50,747 nt of DNA from Bacteroidota bacterium (lineage in GTDB: Bacteria; Bacteroidota; Bacteroidia; JABDFU01), in assembly GCA_013286655.1 (NCBI GenBank), contig JABDFG010000010.1, positions 1-50,747 of the forward strand, written 5' to 3'. A model generated the notes under the pieces. It made no database searches and was not told the origin of the DNA. It saw only the letters and a list, made by a program, of their open reading frames with translations. Both the position numbers and the translations under genes were made by a program. Numbering within the stretch: the stretch's first letter is position 1; each line of letters begins with the position of its first letter. This document shows positions 16,690 through 25,212 of the stretch, piece after piece.

Positions 16690-18570
16690 CTAAGAATTAA
16701 TTCTCAGACCAACAACAGTAACATCATCCGTCTGAGTTTCATTCTTCATCCATTCGCTCAGTGTGGAGTCAAGTTGAATCATTTGTTCTGGCATAGCAAG
16801 GGGGCTCAGTTTTATCAACAATTCTTTAAAAGGAGGGTAGTAATATTTTTTTCGCCGCTCGCCTCCTTTTTGGTCGGCGTACCCATCGCTAAATAAATAC
16901 AAATTGTCATTCTTTTGAAGTGGGAATACTTGTTGTTTAAATTCCTGATCCGGCTGGCTACCCATTGCTACCCGGTCTGCTTTAAATTCAATTAATTCTC
17001 CCGAACGTACCATATACATGGAATTGTGCGCACCTGAGTAATGCATCTGTAAAGTAGCCAGATCGATTGAACAGAAGGCAATATCCATCCCATTTTTAAG
17101 AGACACCCTCTCATCTTCTTTCCGGAACATTTCCGCTACCGCATTGTTTAATTCTTTCAATACCAGTGAAGGCTCATAAATTCCTTTAACCTTAATGATG
17201 TGTTCGATCATGTTATGGCCCGCCAACGACATAAAGGCTCCGGGGACTCCATGTCCCGTACAATCCACGACGGCGAGCAGTACCCGTCCTCCAATCCTGT
17301 AATGGGCATAAAAATCACCGCTGACAATGTCCTTGGGTTTAAAAAAAACAAAGGAAGATGGGAAACTTTGTTTAACATCTTCTTCCCGCGGGAGCAATGT
17401 TTCCTGGATATACTTCGCATATTCAATACTGTCAAGTATGTTGCGGTTCTTATCTTCGATTTGCTGGTATGCCGTTTTGAGTTCTACATTTTTGAGCCGT
17501 TCAATTTCCGATTCGTTTTTCATCGCTTCAATCTGACGAAGCAAGGTCATATTCTCTATTTTTTTCGCGGATTCCAGACCGGATACTTCTTCTTTAAATT
17601 GAAAATGTTTGTTCAGATGATGCAAGGCCATTTTATAATCTTCCTGAAATTCGTATGCATCCGAAAGAAGTTTGTGACAACTGGCTTGCTCTTTTTTTGC
17701 TTTCAGATCGATGAAAATAAATAAGGCTCGTTTTAACTGATCAATCGCTTCAGGCAAAAGACCCTGAACCAGAAACAAACGACCGATGGTCTGCAAACAG
17801 ACCCCTTCCGTGTTCCGGTCTCCAAACTCAACAGCAATCTTAATGCTTTCCATTAAACATTCCTGTGCATTAGCGAAATCCTTCAGCTCAATATAACAAT
17901 CACCCATATTGTGGAGGGTAGAAGCCGTACTGCGTATATCGCCGATCTCTTTTTTAAGATGGACACTTTGAATATAACATTCAATGGCTTTTTCATTATC
18001 CGACTGCATCAGGTGTATGCCGCCAATACCATTCAGCACCTTGGCCCAGATCGTTTTATCGCTCAGCTCCCGCGCGAGGTTCTCACTTTTAATATAATAG
18101 TTCAGCGCCTTGTCATATTCTTTAATTGAAGCATAAACGCTTGCAATACTGAACAAAGAAGAAGATTGATCAGCATCACTTTTTATCTGTTCACGTAATT
18201 TCAATGCCTTTAAATGATACAGGAGGGCGTTCTCATAATCACTCAGCAGAAAATAATCTGTGCCAATACATGAATAAACCGCAGCCATTCCCTTTTCTTC
18301 CTGTAGCATTTCAAAAACGGGCAATGCCTCAAAACAATATTTCAGGGAAATGTCATAATTTGAAAGAAGTTGATTACATACGGCCATGTTTCGCAGGCCT
18401 CCCGCTTTGCCCCGGCCGTAATTTAATTTTTCCGAGATGTCATATGCTTCCCGGGCCAGTTCCAATGCGCGTAATGTATTGGAATTCCGGGTGGTCCAGG
18501 CTTCTTCATTCAGAAGATCTACCCGCTGCTGTATATTCGTTTTAGCAAGAATGGAATTACGTTTAGAAAT
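16690..18570 (-). CDS. TPR-SpoIIE protein phosphatase, probable ATT start
   Basis: The phosphatase end is clear: KDIVSGDF, DCTGHGVPGAFMS, FSDGYADQKGG and QTDDVTVVGL provide the metal-binding aspartates of PP2C/SpoIIE enzymes. Seven or so TPR-like repeats and a coiled coil (KNESEIERLKNVELK) precede it. The first ordinary start, a TTG at 18465, would remove sequence aligning residue-for-residue with the neighbouring paralogue (ILAKTNIQQRVDLLNEEAW versus LLKSVDPLEKIDLQNQLSW). The frame is open up to 18590 with no ATG, GTG or TTG, but an ATT at 18570 follows GGGAG by six bases. That gives 626 aa beginning (M)SKRNSILAK. Substrate is unknown; anti-sigma-antagonist-like targets are typical. It lies 13 bases after the paralogue. 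Confidence 0.88.
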   Translation of the reverse strand: MSKRNSILAKTNIQQRVDLLNEEAWTTRNSNTLRALELAREAYDISEKLNYGRGKAGGLRNMAVCNQLLSNYDISLKYCFEALPVFEMLQEEKGMAAVYSCIGTDYFLLSDYENALLYHLKALKLREQIKSDADQSSSLFSIASVYASIKEYDKALNYYIKSENLARELSDKTIWAKVLNGIGGIHLMQSDNEKAIECYIQSVHLKKEIGDIRSTASTLHNMGDCYIELKDFANAQECLMESIKIAVEFGDRNTEGVCLQTIGRLFLVQGLLPEAIDQLKRALFIFIDLKAKKEQASCHKLLSDAYEFQEDYKMALHHLNKHFQFKEEVSGLESAKKIENMTLLRQIEAMKNESEIERLKNVELKTAYQQIEDKNRNILDSIEYAKYIQETLLPREEDVKQSFPSSFVFFKPKDIVSGDFYAHYRIGGRVLLAVVDCTGHGVPGAFMSLAGHNMIEHIIKVKGIYEPSLVLKELNNAVAEMFRKEDERVSLKNGMDIAFCSIDLATLQMHYSGAHNSMYMVRSGELIEFKADRVAMGSQPDQEFKQQVFPLQKNDNLYLFSDGYADQKGGERRKKYYYPPFKELLIKLSPLAMPEQMIQLDSTLSEWMKNETQTDDVTVVGLRINS

Positions 18571-18583
18571 TTGAAACTCCCTC

Positions 18584-19738
18584 TTAGATTTTTATTCCGA
18601 TAATAAGCATATCATCAATTTGTTTTTCATTCCCCATCCATTCGTCCATTGTCCTGTTAAGTTGCAATTTTTGCTTTTCCATGGATTGTTTATGTATGCT
18701 CAGTAAAAGACTCTTAAAGGGATCGTAATAAAATTTTTGCCGGTGTATGCCGCCTTTTTGGTCGGCATAGCCATCCGTAAAAACATACAAACAGTCGCCC
18801 TTTTTCAATTTAATTTTATGATTCGAAAATTTAACAGAAGCGCTGTTCCCCATAGAAATCGTGTCTCCTTTGTATTCGATTAAAGCACCATCCGAAATAA
18901 CATATAAAGAGTTGTGTGCACCGGCAAACAAAAGATCTGTTTTGGTTTTACTTATCGAGCAAAGGGCAATATCCATACTGTCTCTAAGGCCACTATCATC
19001 ATGAGATGCGAGCGTCCGCTGCATGTAATGGTTCACTTCATTTAAAATAAAGGAAGGGTTAGCCATCCATTGATTAGCAGTAACCTGGTTCAGTGAACTG
19101 TTAGCTACTACCGACATGAGAGCACCTGAAACTCCATGACCCGTGCAATCAACGGCCGCGACCAGAATTTCATTTTCTTTTTCGAAAATCCAGAAAAAAT
19201 CTCCGCTGACAATATCCTTGGGCCGAAAAAAAACAAAGGAATCCGTAAAGTACTGCTTCAGGTTCGTTGAATGAGGAAGTATGGAATCCTGTATATGTTT
19301 GGCATAATCAATGCTTTCCAGAATACTTTTGTTCTTCTCCTCCATTTCCTCATTTAACTTTTTTAACTTATCATTGGAAATACGGTGTATTTCATTTTCC
19401 TTTTTTAATGTTTCTACCAGAAAACGAATGATTGCATCTTCGCCCTCACTGTCTTTTAGTTTACGGTAAATCTCCAGCGCTTCAATTGTTTTCTGGAAAC
19501 TCAGGTCGTAATTTTCCATTACCTGATAGGTCTGTGCCTGGTTTTTCAGGGATTCGGCAGCGCCTTTGCTGTAATTTATTTTGCGGGAAGCTTCATTTGC
19601 CTGTTCTGCAAGGAATAATGATTGTTTCACATCACTCGAACGTAATTCCCAGGACAACTGATTTTGAAGATCGATTTTTTCCAGAGGGTCAACAGACTTA
19701 AGGAGCTGGATTTCTATCTTTTTCAATCGATCGGTCAT
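18584..19738 (-). CDS. SpoIIE-type phosphatase with short TPR region
   Basis: Predicted 384 aa. Residues 1-100 contain two TPR-like repeats, followed by a coiled coil (about 108-145) containing LKKLNEEMEEKNKSILESID. The phosphatase domain has GD at 179-180, DCTGHG 197-202, TDGYADQ 321-327 and an ending IDDMLIIGI that supplies the last acidic residues. It is a clear paralogue of the larger downstream gene, sharing the linker ESIDYAKHIQDSILP / DSIEYAKYIQETLLP; the most likely history is tandem duplication followed by TPR gain or loss. Both are cytosolic by sequence. It is divergent from the universal stress gene. Confidence 0.9.
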   Translation of the reverse strand: MTDRLKKIEIQLLKSVDPLEKIDLQNQLSWELRSSDVKQSLFLAEQANEASRKINYSKGAAESLKNQAQTYQVMENYDLSFQKTIEALEIYRKLKDSEGEDAIIRFLVETLKKENEIHRISNDKLKKLNEEMEEKNKSILESIDYAKHIQDSILPHSTNLKQYFTDSFVFFRPKDIVSGDFFWIFEKENEILVAAVDCTGHGVSGALMSVVANSSLNQVTANQWMANPSFILNEVNHYMQRTLASHDDSGLRDSMDIALCSISKTKTDLLFAGAHNSLYVISDGALIEYKGDTISMGNSASVKFSNHKIKLKKGDCLYVFTDGYADQKGGIHRQKFYYDPFKSLLLSIHKQSMEKQKLQLNRTMDEWMGNEKQIDDMLIIGIKI

Positions 19739-19818
19739 GGATAAACGCTCAATAGGGAATCAATGATAGATTTATAATATCTTTTTAAAATAAAATTTAA
19801 ATTGACTACTTTGGTCGA

Positions 19819-19830
19819 ACTAAATTTAGT
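19819..19830. promoter_or_regulatory. 12-bp perfect palindrome in a divergent promoter region
   Basis: ACTAAATTTAGT is its own reverse complement. It lies in the 119-base spacer between the divergent phosphatase and universal stress genes, 27 bases before the latter. Palindromes of this size in divergent spacers can be repressor sites. It is A/T-rich, so chance is possible. Confidence 0.25.
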
Positions 19831-19857
19831 AATAATTAACTAATTTACCGACACTTT

Positions 19858-20682
19858 ATGGGCACGACTGTTTTCCTTGTTCCAACCGATTATAGCAAAG
19901 TTGCTGATTGTGCAGTGAATCATGCAGTTAAACTTGCGCAAACCTTAAATGGAGAAGTGACCCTGTTGCACGTGATCGCAAAAGAAAAAGAGCTGGAGGA
20001 AAACAAAGCAAAACTTGCAAAAATTTCAGCCGAAATAAGCAAAGCGAATAATATCAAAGTAGACCATGTCGTCCGGGTAGGAAACATATTCGACGATATT
20101 GGAAAGGTAGCAACTGAAATCAAAGCTCAGTTGATCATTATGGGTACCCATGGTGTGAAAGGATTTCAACACGTTACCGGGAGCCATGCCCTGAAAGTTA
20201 TTACGAATTCGAAGGTGCCATTTATTGTCGTTCAGCAACGTAATATGCGCGAAGGCTATTCAAAAATTGTATTGCCTCTAGAACTGGCCAAGGAAACCAA
20301 ACAAAAAATATCCCTTACTATTTCTATGGCCAAATATTTTAATTCCAAGGTCTATATCTTCTCTCCGCTCGAAACGGATGAATATTTAAAAAATACAGTC
20401 GTTCGCAACCTGAATTATACCAAGAGCGAAATGCAGATTCATAAAATTTCTTTTGAAACGGCCACTGCCGAAAAATCGGGAAGTTTTGTAAAAGAGCTGT
20501 TGCATTATGCTTCTAAAATTGATGCGGACCTGATCACTATGCTGAATATACAGGACAAGGGTCTCTCCGAATTTATCGCCGGTCCTGATGAACAACAGAT
20601 AATCACTAATGAATCACAAATACCGGTACTCTGCATCAATCCCGTTGATGTGATGATCAGCAAAGGCGTGTTGTTTAGCTAG
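19858..20682 (+). CDS. Tandem universal stress protein (two Usp domains)
   Basis: Predicted 274 aa. The first Usp domain starts TVFLVPTDYSKVADCAVNHA and keeps the nucleotide-binding loop: IMGTHGVKGFQHVTGSHA followed by V-I-T-N-S-K-V-P. That is close to the G-2x-G-9x-G-S pattern of ATP-binding members. The second half (from about residue 145) is degenerate: it has IVLPLELAKETKQKISLTIS but only an incomplete loop. Such double-domain proteins are cytosolic and induced by stress or growth arrest. It converges on the cyclase gene across the paired hairpin repeats. Confidence 0.88.
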   Translation: MGTTVFLVPTDYSKVADCAVNHAVKLAQTLNGEVTLLHVIAKEKELEENKAKLAKISAEISKANNIKVDHVVRVGNIFDDIGKVATEIKAQLIIMGTHGVKGFQHVTGSHALKVITNSKVPFIVVQQRNMREGYSKIVLPLELAKETKQKISLTISMAKYFNSKVYIFSPLETDEYLKNTVVRNLNYTKSEMQIHKISFETATAEKSGSFVKELLHYASKIDADLITMLNIQDKGLSEFIAGPDEQQIITNESQIPVLCINPVDVMISKGVLFS

Positions 20683-20694
20683 ACTTGACTTTGC

Positions 20695-20738
20695 CTGCAA
20701 AGGCCTAGTCTAGCTTATACCCGGAGGGTGCTAGCTAG
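20695..20738. repeat. 44-bp hairpin repeat, copy 1
   Basis: CTGCAAAGGCCTAGTCTAGC, continuing TTATACCCGGAGGGTGCTAGCTAG, is repeated identically 58 bases further on. Each copy can fold: CTAG-C-TAGC pairs with GCTA-G-CTAG, with an inner ACCC/GGGT stem capped by GGA and small bulges (T, TTAT). It lies just after the universal stress stop codon, between convergent genes. Confidence 0.8.
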
Positions 20739-20752
20739 CCCTTCATTCTTCT

Positions 20753-20796
20753 CTGCAAAGGCCTAGTCTAGCTTATACCCGGAGGGTGCTAGCTAG
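20753..20796. repeat. 44-bp hairpin repeat, copy 2
   Basis: This is an exact second copy of the repeat at 20695-20738, separated from it by 14 unrelated bases. Its last four bases (CTAG) overlap the stop codon of the cyclase-HD gene. A bidirectional terminator or mRNA-end stabiliser is plausible; no long T-tract follows, so a simple rho-independent terminator is less likely. Confidence 0.8.
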
Positions 20797-23498
20797 ACCG
20801 GAATGGAGCTTGCTTCCTCATCCTCATAACTTCCTGCTAAGCGATTTTTAATTTCCTGAAGGAATTCCAGCTTCCTGGGTCCCCTGCGTTTTATAGATGT
20901 AGCAGTAAAGTAATGGTGTTTCTCCAGAAAACGAACCTGGATCTCATCCCATTGACGCCGGGAATTCAGCTTATTATAAACTACCATTTCCTGGCGCAGT
21001 GTATCTGATATATCATGGAAATCATTCCGGCCAAGGTAATCCAGATCGGCATCACACATGATCTGCTCTAACAGATCATGTGGCTGTTGCGGAATCTTCG
21101 TTACCATGATCAATTTCACTACCGCCTCAATTTGTTTTTTGCCGTATCCATATTGTGGTAATACTTCCCGGGCGATCTCAACTCCTATTTCTTCATTGTT
21201 ATCATAGCGTCTGATAAAACCGGCATCGTGGAAAAGCGCCGCGGTTTTGAGAATATCTATTTGTTCTTCACCCTCTATTCCTTCGGCCCTGGCGATACGT
21301 TCGACCGCACTGCATACATTCAGGGTATGGTGGATATTATGGTACGTAAGATTTTCCGGCAAAAATTCGGACAAAAGTTTAAGAATGTGCTGGCCCGCCT
21401 CTTTGTAATTCATTCGGTTAGCCAGGTTTGTTGAAAGCAATTTAAAAAACTCTTCGCTGGGGGCACGACCCTCCATATTTACCGACAAACGGGGCTTTAT
21501 CCGATCAACAAAATACATCTCGATCTCTCCTTTATTCTTGGCGGTAATTTTTCCACGGAACGTACAATCATAAAAATTATTTACATACAGATAGGTTTCA
21601 CCTGAAATATTAATCTTTCCGGCTTCTCCGCTGGATTCCATGCGGGAAGCAGTATTGACAGTATCCCCCCAGATATCATATGCAAATTTCTTGCTGCCTA
21701 CGATTCCCGCCACCACCGGCCCGGTATGAATTCCCACGCGAATTTCCCAGGCTTCCTTACCCTTGATCATTTTTTCACGTTTCCAGTTATCAATAAAATC
21801 CACCAATTCAAGTGCGGCCAGTATCACATCAACCGGATTGCTACGGTTACGGATAGGGATCCCACCAGCACACATATAAGCATCTCCAATCGTTTTTATC
21901 TTTTCGATTCCATAGCGACTCATGATTTCATCAAACTTGCAAAAACAGAAATCCAGTTCAAACACCAATTCCTCCGGTGTGAGTTTCTCCGCAATCTTCG
22001 TAAATCCTTTAAAATCAGTAAACAATACAGTAACAACCTTATAATGACGCGGAGCGGCCTTTCCATAGTTTTTGAGTTCTTCCGCCGTTTCAATGGGCAG
22101 AATATTTAACAACAGTTCTTCCGAACGTTTTTTCTCCTTCTCTCCTTCTTCCTTTTGGCGAAGAATAATCGAATTCTTCTCTGCCAGTTCTTTCAGAGCC
22201 GATCTCTTTTGCCTGAAATTCCAATAGAACAATAATGCCAGGAGCAAGAGCACAAAAGAACCGCCGATCATACAATTCAAGATCAGTTGCTGACGCCTGG
22301 CATACAACTCCTTGTTCTGATTATCCCGCGTCAATAACTCATTTTCCTTTTCTTTTTTATCCATGTCATATTTAGCGGTCACTTCAGAGATACTCCTGGA
22401 ATTTTCATTCGCAAGAATCACATCCTTGGCAGAGGTATACAACAGATAATATTGATACGCTTTTTGAAAATTATTTTGCCGGTAATAAACGGAAGAAAGC
22501 CCTTCGTAAGCATCTCTCGAGATCTCCTTATTATCCAGTTTAGAGCCAATTTTTAAGGCATTCGTATAATTTGTAATAGCTTCCCCTAACTGCCCTAAGT
22601 GTTCGTATACCAACCCAATATAATTATAGGTAGAAGCGACGGCCTCCTCTTCCTGGTGTTCTTCCTGTATTTTCAAGGCTTTTTTCTGAAATTCAAGGGC
22701 AAAGTCCAGTGTATTTAACTGCAGGTAAACCTTACCCAGGTTATTATAGCAAGCCGCCAATGATAATTCATCTTTTGCCTGTTCCTGGATTCCCAGCGCT
22801 TTTTGATAATATTCCAAAGCCATTTTGTAGTTCTTTCGCTGATAATAAATATTACCTGTATTGTTGTAGTTCTCACTCAGACCGGATGCATCATTTTGTT
22901 CCAGCTGAATTTTCAAAGCAGACTGCAGGTAATCCAGGGCAAGCGCATAGTTTCCGTCTTTATAGTATATTTTGGCAATACTGCTGTAACTATTGGCGAT
23001 GGCGAGTTTATCTCCCTGGTCTTCCAATAAAGACAATACACTCAGATAACTTTTGATAGCCAGCGGATAATATCCCTGTCGGTAATAAATTAAACCCAAA
23101 CTATTATAGGAAAGTAACATTCCTTCCTTATCTCCAAGTTTTTCAAATATTTCCAGTGATTTGGAATGATTCTTCAGAGCCGGATCAAACTCATTATGAT
23201 TATAATAGTATATGCCGATGTTACGGTAGGAATAAGCCTCTCCACGATGGTATTCTATCCTGGCAGCCAGATCAAGCGCCTGGTTCGCATAATCAAGTGC
23301 TACCTCCGGTTCAGAAATGAGGTATTCCTGACAAATGGCATTAAGAAGATTTACCCTGGAAGTATCGTTCGAAGCTGATCGTTCAAGTACATAAAGTGAG
23401 TCCAGCCTCCGCCTGTTTTGGGCAGGCAGCGGGTCGCGCAATAATAATCCCGCTGCAATAAGAAAATAAATACCTGCTTTTAACCGGTGTTTTCCCAT
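20793..23498 (-). CDS. TPR-membrane-adenylate cyclase-HD phosphohydrolase fusion
   Basis: Predicted 901 aa. Order: signal or anchor segment 5-25, about seven TPRs (45-360), one transmembrane helix near 405-427, a coiled coil 430-465, a class III nucleotide cyclase domain 480-670, and an HD domain 690-870. In the cyclase, the metal aspartates are D495 (FTDFKGF) and D539 (IGDAY), the purine-specifying pair is K535 and D608 (K and D indicate ATP, hence cAMP), and R619 is the transition-state arginine. HD residues are H720 (YHNIHH), H757-D758 (LFHDAG) and D816. The TPR region is probably periplasmic. A cyclase joined to an HD hydrolase is uncommon. Confidence 0.9.
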   Translation of the reverse strand: MGKHRLKAGIYFLIAAGLLLRDPLPAQNRRRLDSLYVLERSASNDTSRVNLLNAICQEYLISEPEVALDYANQALDLAARIEYHRGEAYSYRNIGIYYYNHNEFDPALKNHSKSLEIFEKLGDKEGMLLSYNSLGLIYYRQGYYPLAIKSYLSVLSLLEDQGDKLAIANSYSSIAKIYYKDGNYALALDYLQSALKIQLEQNDASGLSENYNNTGNIYYQRKNYKMALEYYQKALGIQEQAKDELSLAACYNNLGKVYLQLNTLDFALEFQKKALKIQEEHQEEEAVASTYNYIGLVYEHLGQLGEAITNYTNALKIGSKLDNKEISRDAYEGLSSVYYRQNNFQKAYQYYLLYTSAKDVILANENSRSISEVTAKYDMDKKEKENELLTRDNQNKELYARRQQLILNCMIGGSFVLLLLALLFYWNFRQKRSALKELAEKNSIILRQKEEGEKEKKRSEELLLNILPIETAEELKNYGKAAPRHYKVVTVLFTDFKGFTKIAEKLTPEELVFELDFCFCKFDEIMSRYGIEKIKTIGDAYMCAGGIPIRNRSNPVDVILAALELVDFIDNWKREKMIKGKEAWEIRVGIHTGPVVAGIVGSKKFAYDIWGDTVNTASRMESSGEAGKINISGETYLYVNNFYDCTFRGKITAKNKGEIEMYFVDRIKPRLSVNMEGRAPSEEFFKLLSTNLANRMNYKEAGQHILKLLSEFLPENLTYHNIHHTLNVCSAVERIARAEGIEGEEQIDILKTAALFHDAGFIRRYDNNEEIGVEIAREVLPQYGYGKKQIEAVVKLIMVTKIPQQPHDLLEQIMCDADLDYLGRNDFHDISDTLRQEMVVYNKLNSRRQWDEIQVRFLEKHHYFTATSIKRRGPRKLEFLQEIKNRLAGSYEDEEASSIPV

Positions 23499-23649
23499 TT
23501 GAATCCGTTCAAATATAGAAAATGTAATCAGAGCTGGGTTTAAAATTTATCCTGTAATTTGCAGCTGCTAGTTTTTTGTCGAATAAATGAAAAATTTTTG
23601 AACATTTGTTCTTAACTTCGGAGCTTGAATTTAGTTTAGCCAAATATTC

Positions 23650-24015
23650 ATGCACAGCACTACTTTAGATTTTGTTCCCATCGCCTTGATGTTTTTTGTT
23701 GCAGTGGGCTTTGTGGCTGGAACAATGACAGTTACCCATTTGCTGGGCCCAAAACGGAAAACAAAAGTCAAACAGGAATCATTCGAGTGTGGGATAGAAG
23801 CTCAGGGTGATGCACGTGTTCCTTTTTCAATTAAGTATTTTCTGGTTGCCATTTTATTTGTCTTATTTGACGTGGAAGTGATTTTCATGTATCCCTGGGC
23901 GGTTAACTTCAGGGAACTTGGATTTATCGGCTTTGTCGAAATGATGACCTTTGTAGGATTTTTTCTGATCGGATTTGTTTATATTATTAAAAAGGGTGCA
24001 TTAAAATGGGAATAG
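23650..24015 (+). CDS. nuoA: NADH-quinone oxidoreductase subunit A
   Basis: Predicted 121 aa with three transmembrane helices. The conserved matrix-side loop KQESFECGIEAQGDARVPFS includes the cysteine near the quinone tunnel (ND3 equivalent), and the helix FLVAILFVLFDVEVIFMYPW carries the conserved D-x-E pair. It is the first gene of the complex I operon and overlaps nuoB by ten bases. The 150-base leader (23499-23649) probably holds the main promoter. Confidence 0.97.
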   Translation: MHSTTLDFVPIALMFFVAVGFVAGTMTVTHLLGPKRKTKVKQESFECGIEAQGDARVPFSIKYFLVAILFVLFDVEVIFMYPWAVNFRELGFIGFVEMMTFVGFFLIGFVYIIKKGALKWE

Positions 24016-24563
24016 ATAAAAGTCCAACAGCTACCCTCGGAAATGCTCCGGCGGGCTATGAAGGTCCGGGCTTTTTCGCCACATCCCTGGATAAAGCAGT
24101 GGGGATGGCACGCAAAAACTCTATTTGGCCTTTGCCGTTCGCGACTTCCTGTTGTGGAATTGAATTCATGGCAACCATGGCTTCCCATTATGATTTGGGA
24201 CGTTTTGGTTCCGAGCGTTTGAGTTTTTCACCACGTCAGGCTGACTTGCTGATGGTCATGGGCACTATTGCGAAAAAAATGGGGCCGATACTACGTCAGG
24301 TATACGAACAAATGGCGGAACCTAAATGGGTATTGAGCATGGGAGCCTGTGCCTCCAGTGGAGGAATCTTTGACACTTATAGTGTATTGCAGGGAATCGA
24401 CCGCATTATGCCGGTGGACGTATACATTCCAGGCTGTCCTCCACGGCCGGAACAGGTAATCGACGGGCTCATGCAAATTCAAAAATTAGTTGAGAACGAA
24501 TCTTTAAGAAGACGAGATTCCGAAGAATACAAAAAATTGCAGGAAAAGTACGGATTGAATTAA
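24006..24563 (+). CDS. nuoB: NADH-quinone oxidoreductase subunit B
   Basis: Predicted 185 aa. It carries the N2 [4Fe-4S] ligands: the adjacent cysteine pair in ATSCCGIEFMA, GACASSGGIF and IPGCPPRPE. This cluster is the last in the chain and passes electrons to quinone. The protein belongs to the peripheral arm at the membrane interface. The start overlaps the end of nuoA, indicating coupled translation. Confidence 0.98.
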   Translation: MGIDKSPTATLGNAPAGYEGPGFFATSLDKAVGMARKNSIWPLPFATSCCGIEFMATMASHYDLGRFGSERLSFSPRQADLLMVMGTIAKKMGPILRQVYEQMAEPKWVLSMGACASSGGIFDTYSVLQGIDRIMPVDVYIPGCPPRPEQVIDGLMQIQKLVENESLRRRDSEEYKKLQEKYGLN

Positions 24564-24592
24564 CAGTATACGAGCGGCAATAGCAGCAGACG

Positions 24593-25090
24593 ATGGCAGA
24601 TGTATTGAATACATTAAATGAAAAACTGAAAACAAAATTCGGAAGCGATATTTTGTCGGCAGAACAGCTTTTTGACTTTCCTGTATTCACAGTTAAAAAA
24701 GAGAAAATCCTTGAAATCATAAAGACGTTAAAGGAAGAAGAGGGATTTAACTTCCTGACAGATCTTACCGGGACGCATTACCCTGACAATAAAGGACAAG
24801 AACTGGGAGTCATCTATCACTTACATGATATGCCGGGGAACAGGCGTATCCGTCTGAAAACATATGCAAGCCTTGCTGATCCGAAAGTACTGTCTTTGAC
24901 GGGACTATTTCCGGGAGCCAACTGGATGGAACGCGAAACATTTGATTTTTATGGTGTACTTTTTACCGGCCATCCTAATTTAAAACGCATATTGAATATG
25001 GATGAGATGAATTATTTTCCTATGCGCAGAGAATATCCAATGGAAGATGCGAAAAGGGATGATAAGGATAATAGTATGTTTGGAAGGTAA
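24593..25090 (+). CDS. nuoC: NADH-quinone oxidoreductase subunit C
   Basis: Predicted 165 aa. The 30-kDa subunit signature is present (GANWMERETFDFYGVLFTGH and LKRILNMDEM). It is a separate gene rather than fused to nuoD as in E. coli. It helps form the quinone-reducing Q module in the peripheral arm. A long tandem repeat separates it from nuoD. Confidence 0.95.
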   Translation: MADVLNTLNEKLKTKFGSDILSAEQLFDFPVFTVKKEKILEIIKTLKEEEGFNFLTDLTGTHYPDNKGQELGVIYHLHDMPGNRRIRLKTYASLADPKVLSLTGLFPGANWMERETFDFYGVLFTGHPNLKRILNMDEMNYFPMRREYPMEDAKRDDKDNSMFGR

Positions 25091-25095
25091 AAAAT

Positions 25096-25176
25096 AAGTT
25101 GGAAAGTTGAAAGTGGAAAGTTGGAAAGTTGGAAAGTTGGAAAGTTGGAAAGTTGGAAGGTTTGAAAGTTGGAAAG
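25096..25176 (+). repeat. GGAAAGTT octamer tandem repeat between nuoC and nuoD
   Basis: About ten head-to-tail copies of GGAAAGTT fill the spacer; five in a row are perfect and the rest have one- or two-base changes. The period of 8 does not preserve a reading frame. A related sequence lies between exbB and exbD. Confidence 0.9.
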
Positions 25177-25212
25177 AATTTAAGCTTTGTACATGAAAGT
25201 TTAAACTAAAAG

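Noticed and set aside
17200-17724. 174-codon open frame antisense to the larger phosphatase gene
   Set aside because: It is Phe-rich, a typical shadow of a conserved gene on the other strand, and has no start context.
25096-25176. CRISPR array
   Set aside because: The period is 8 bp with no spacers of unique sequence, so this is a simple tandem repeat.
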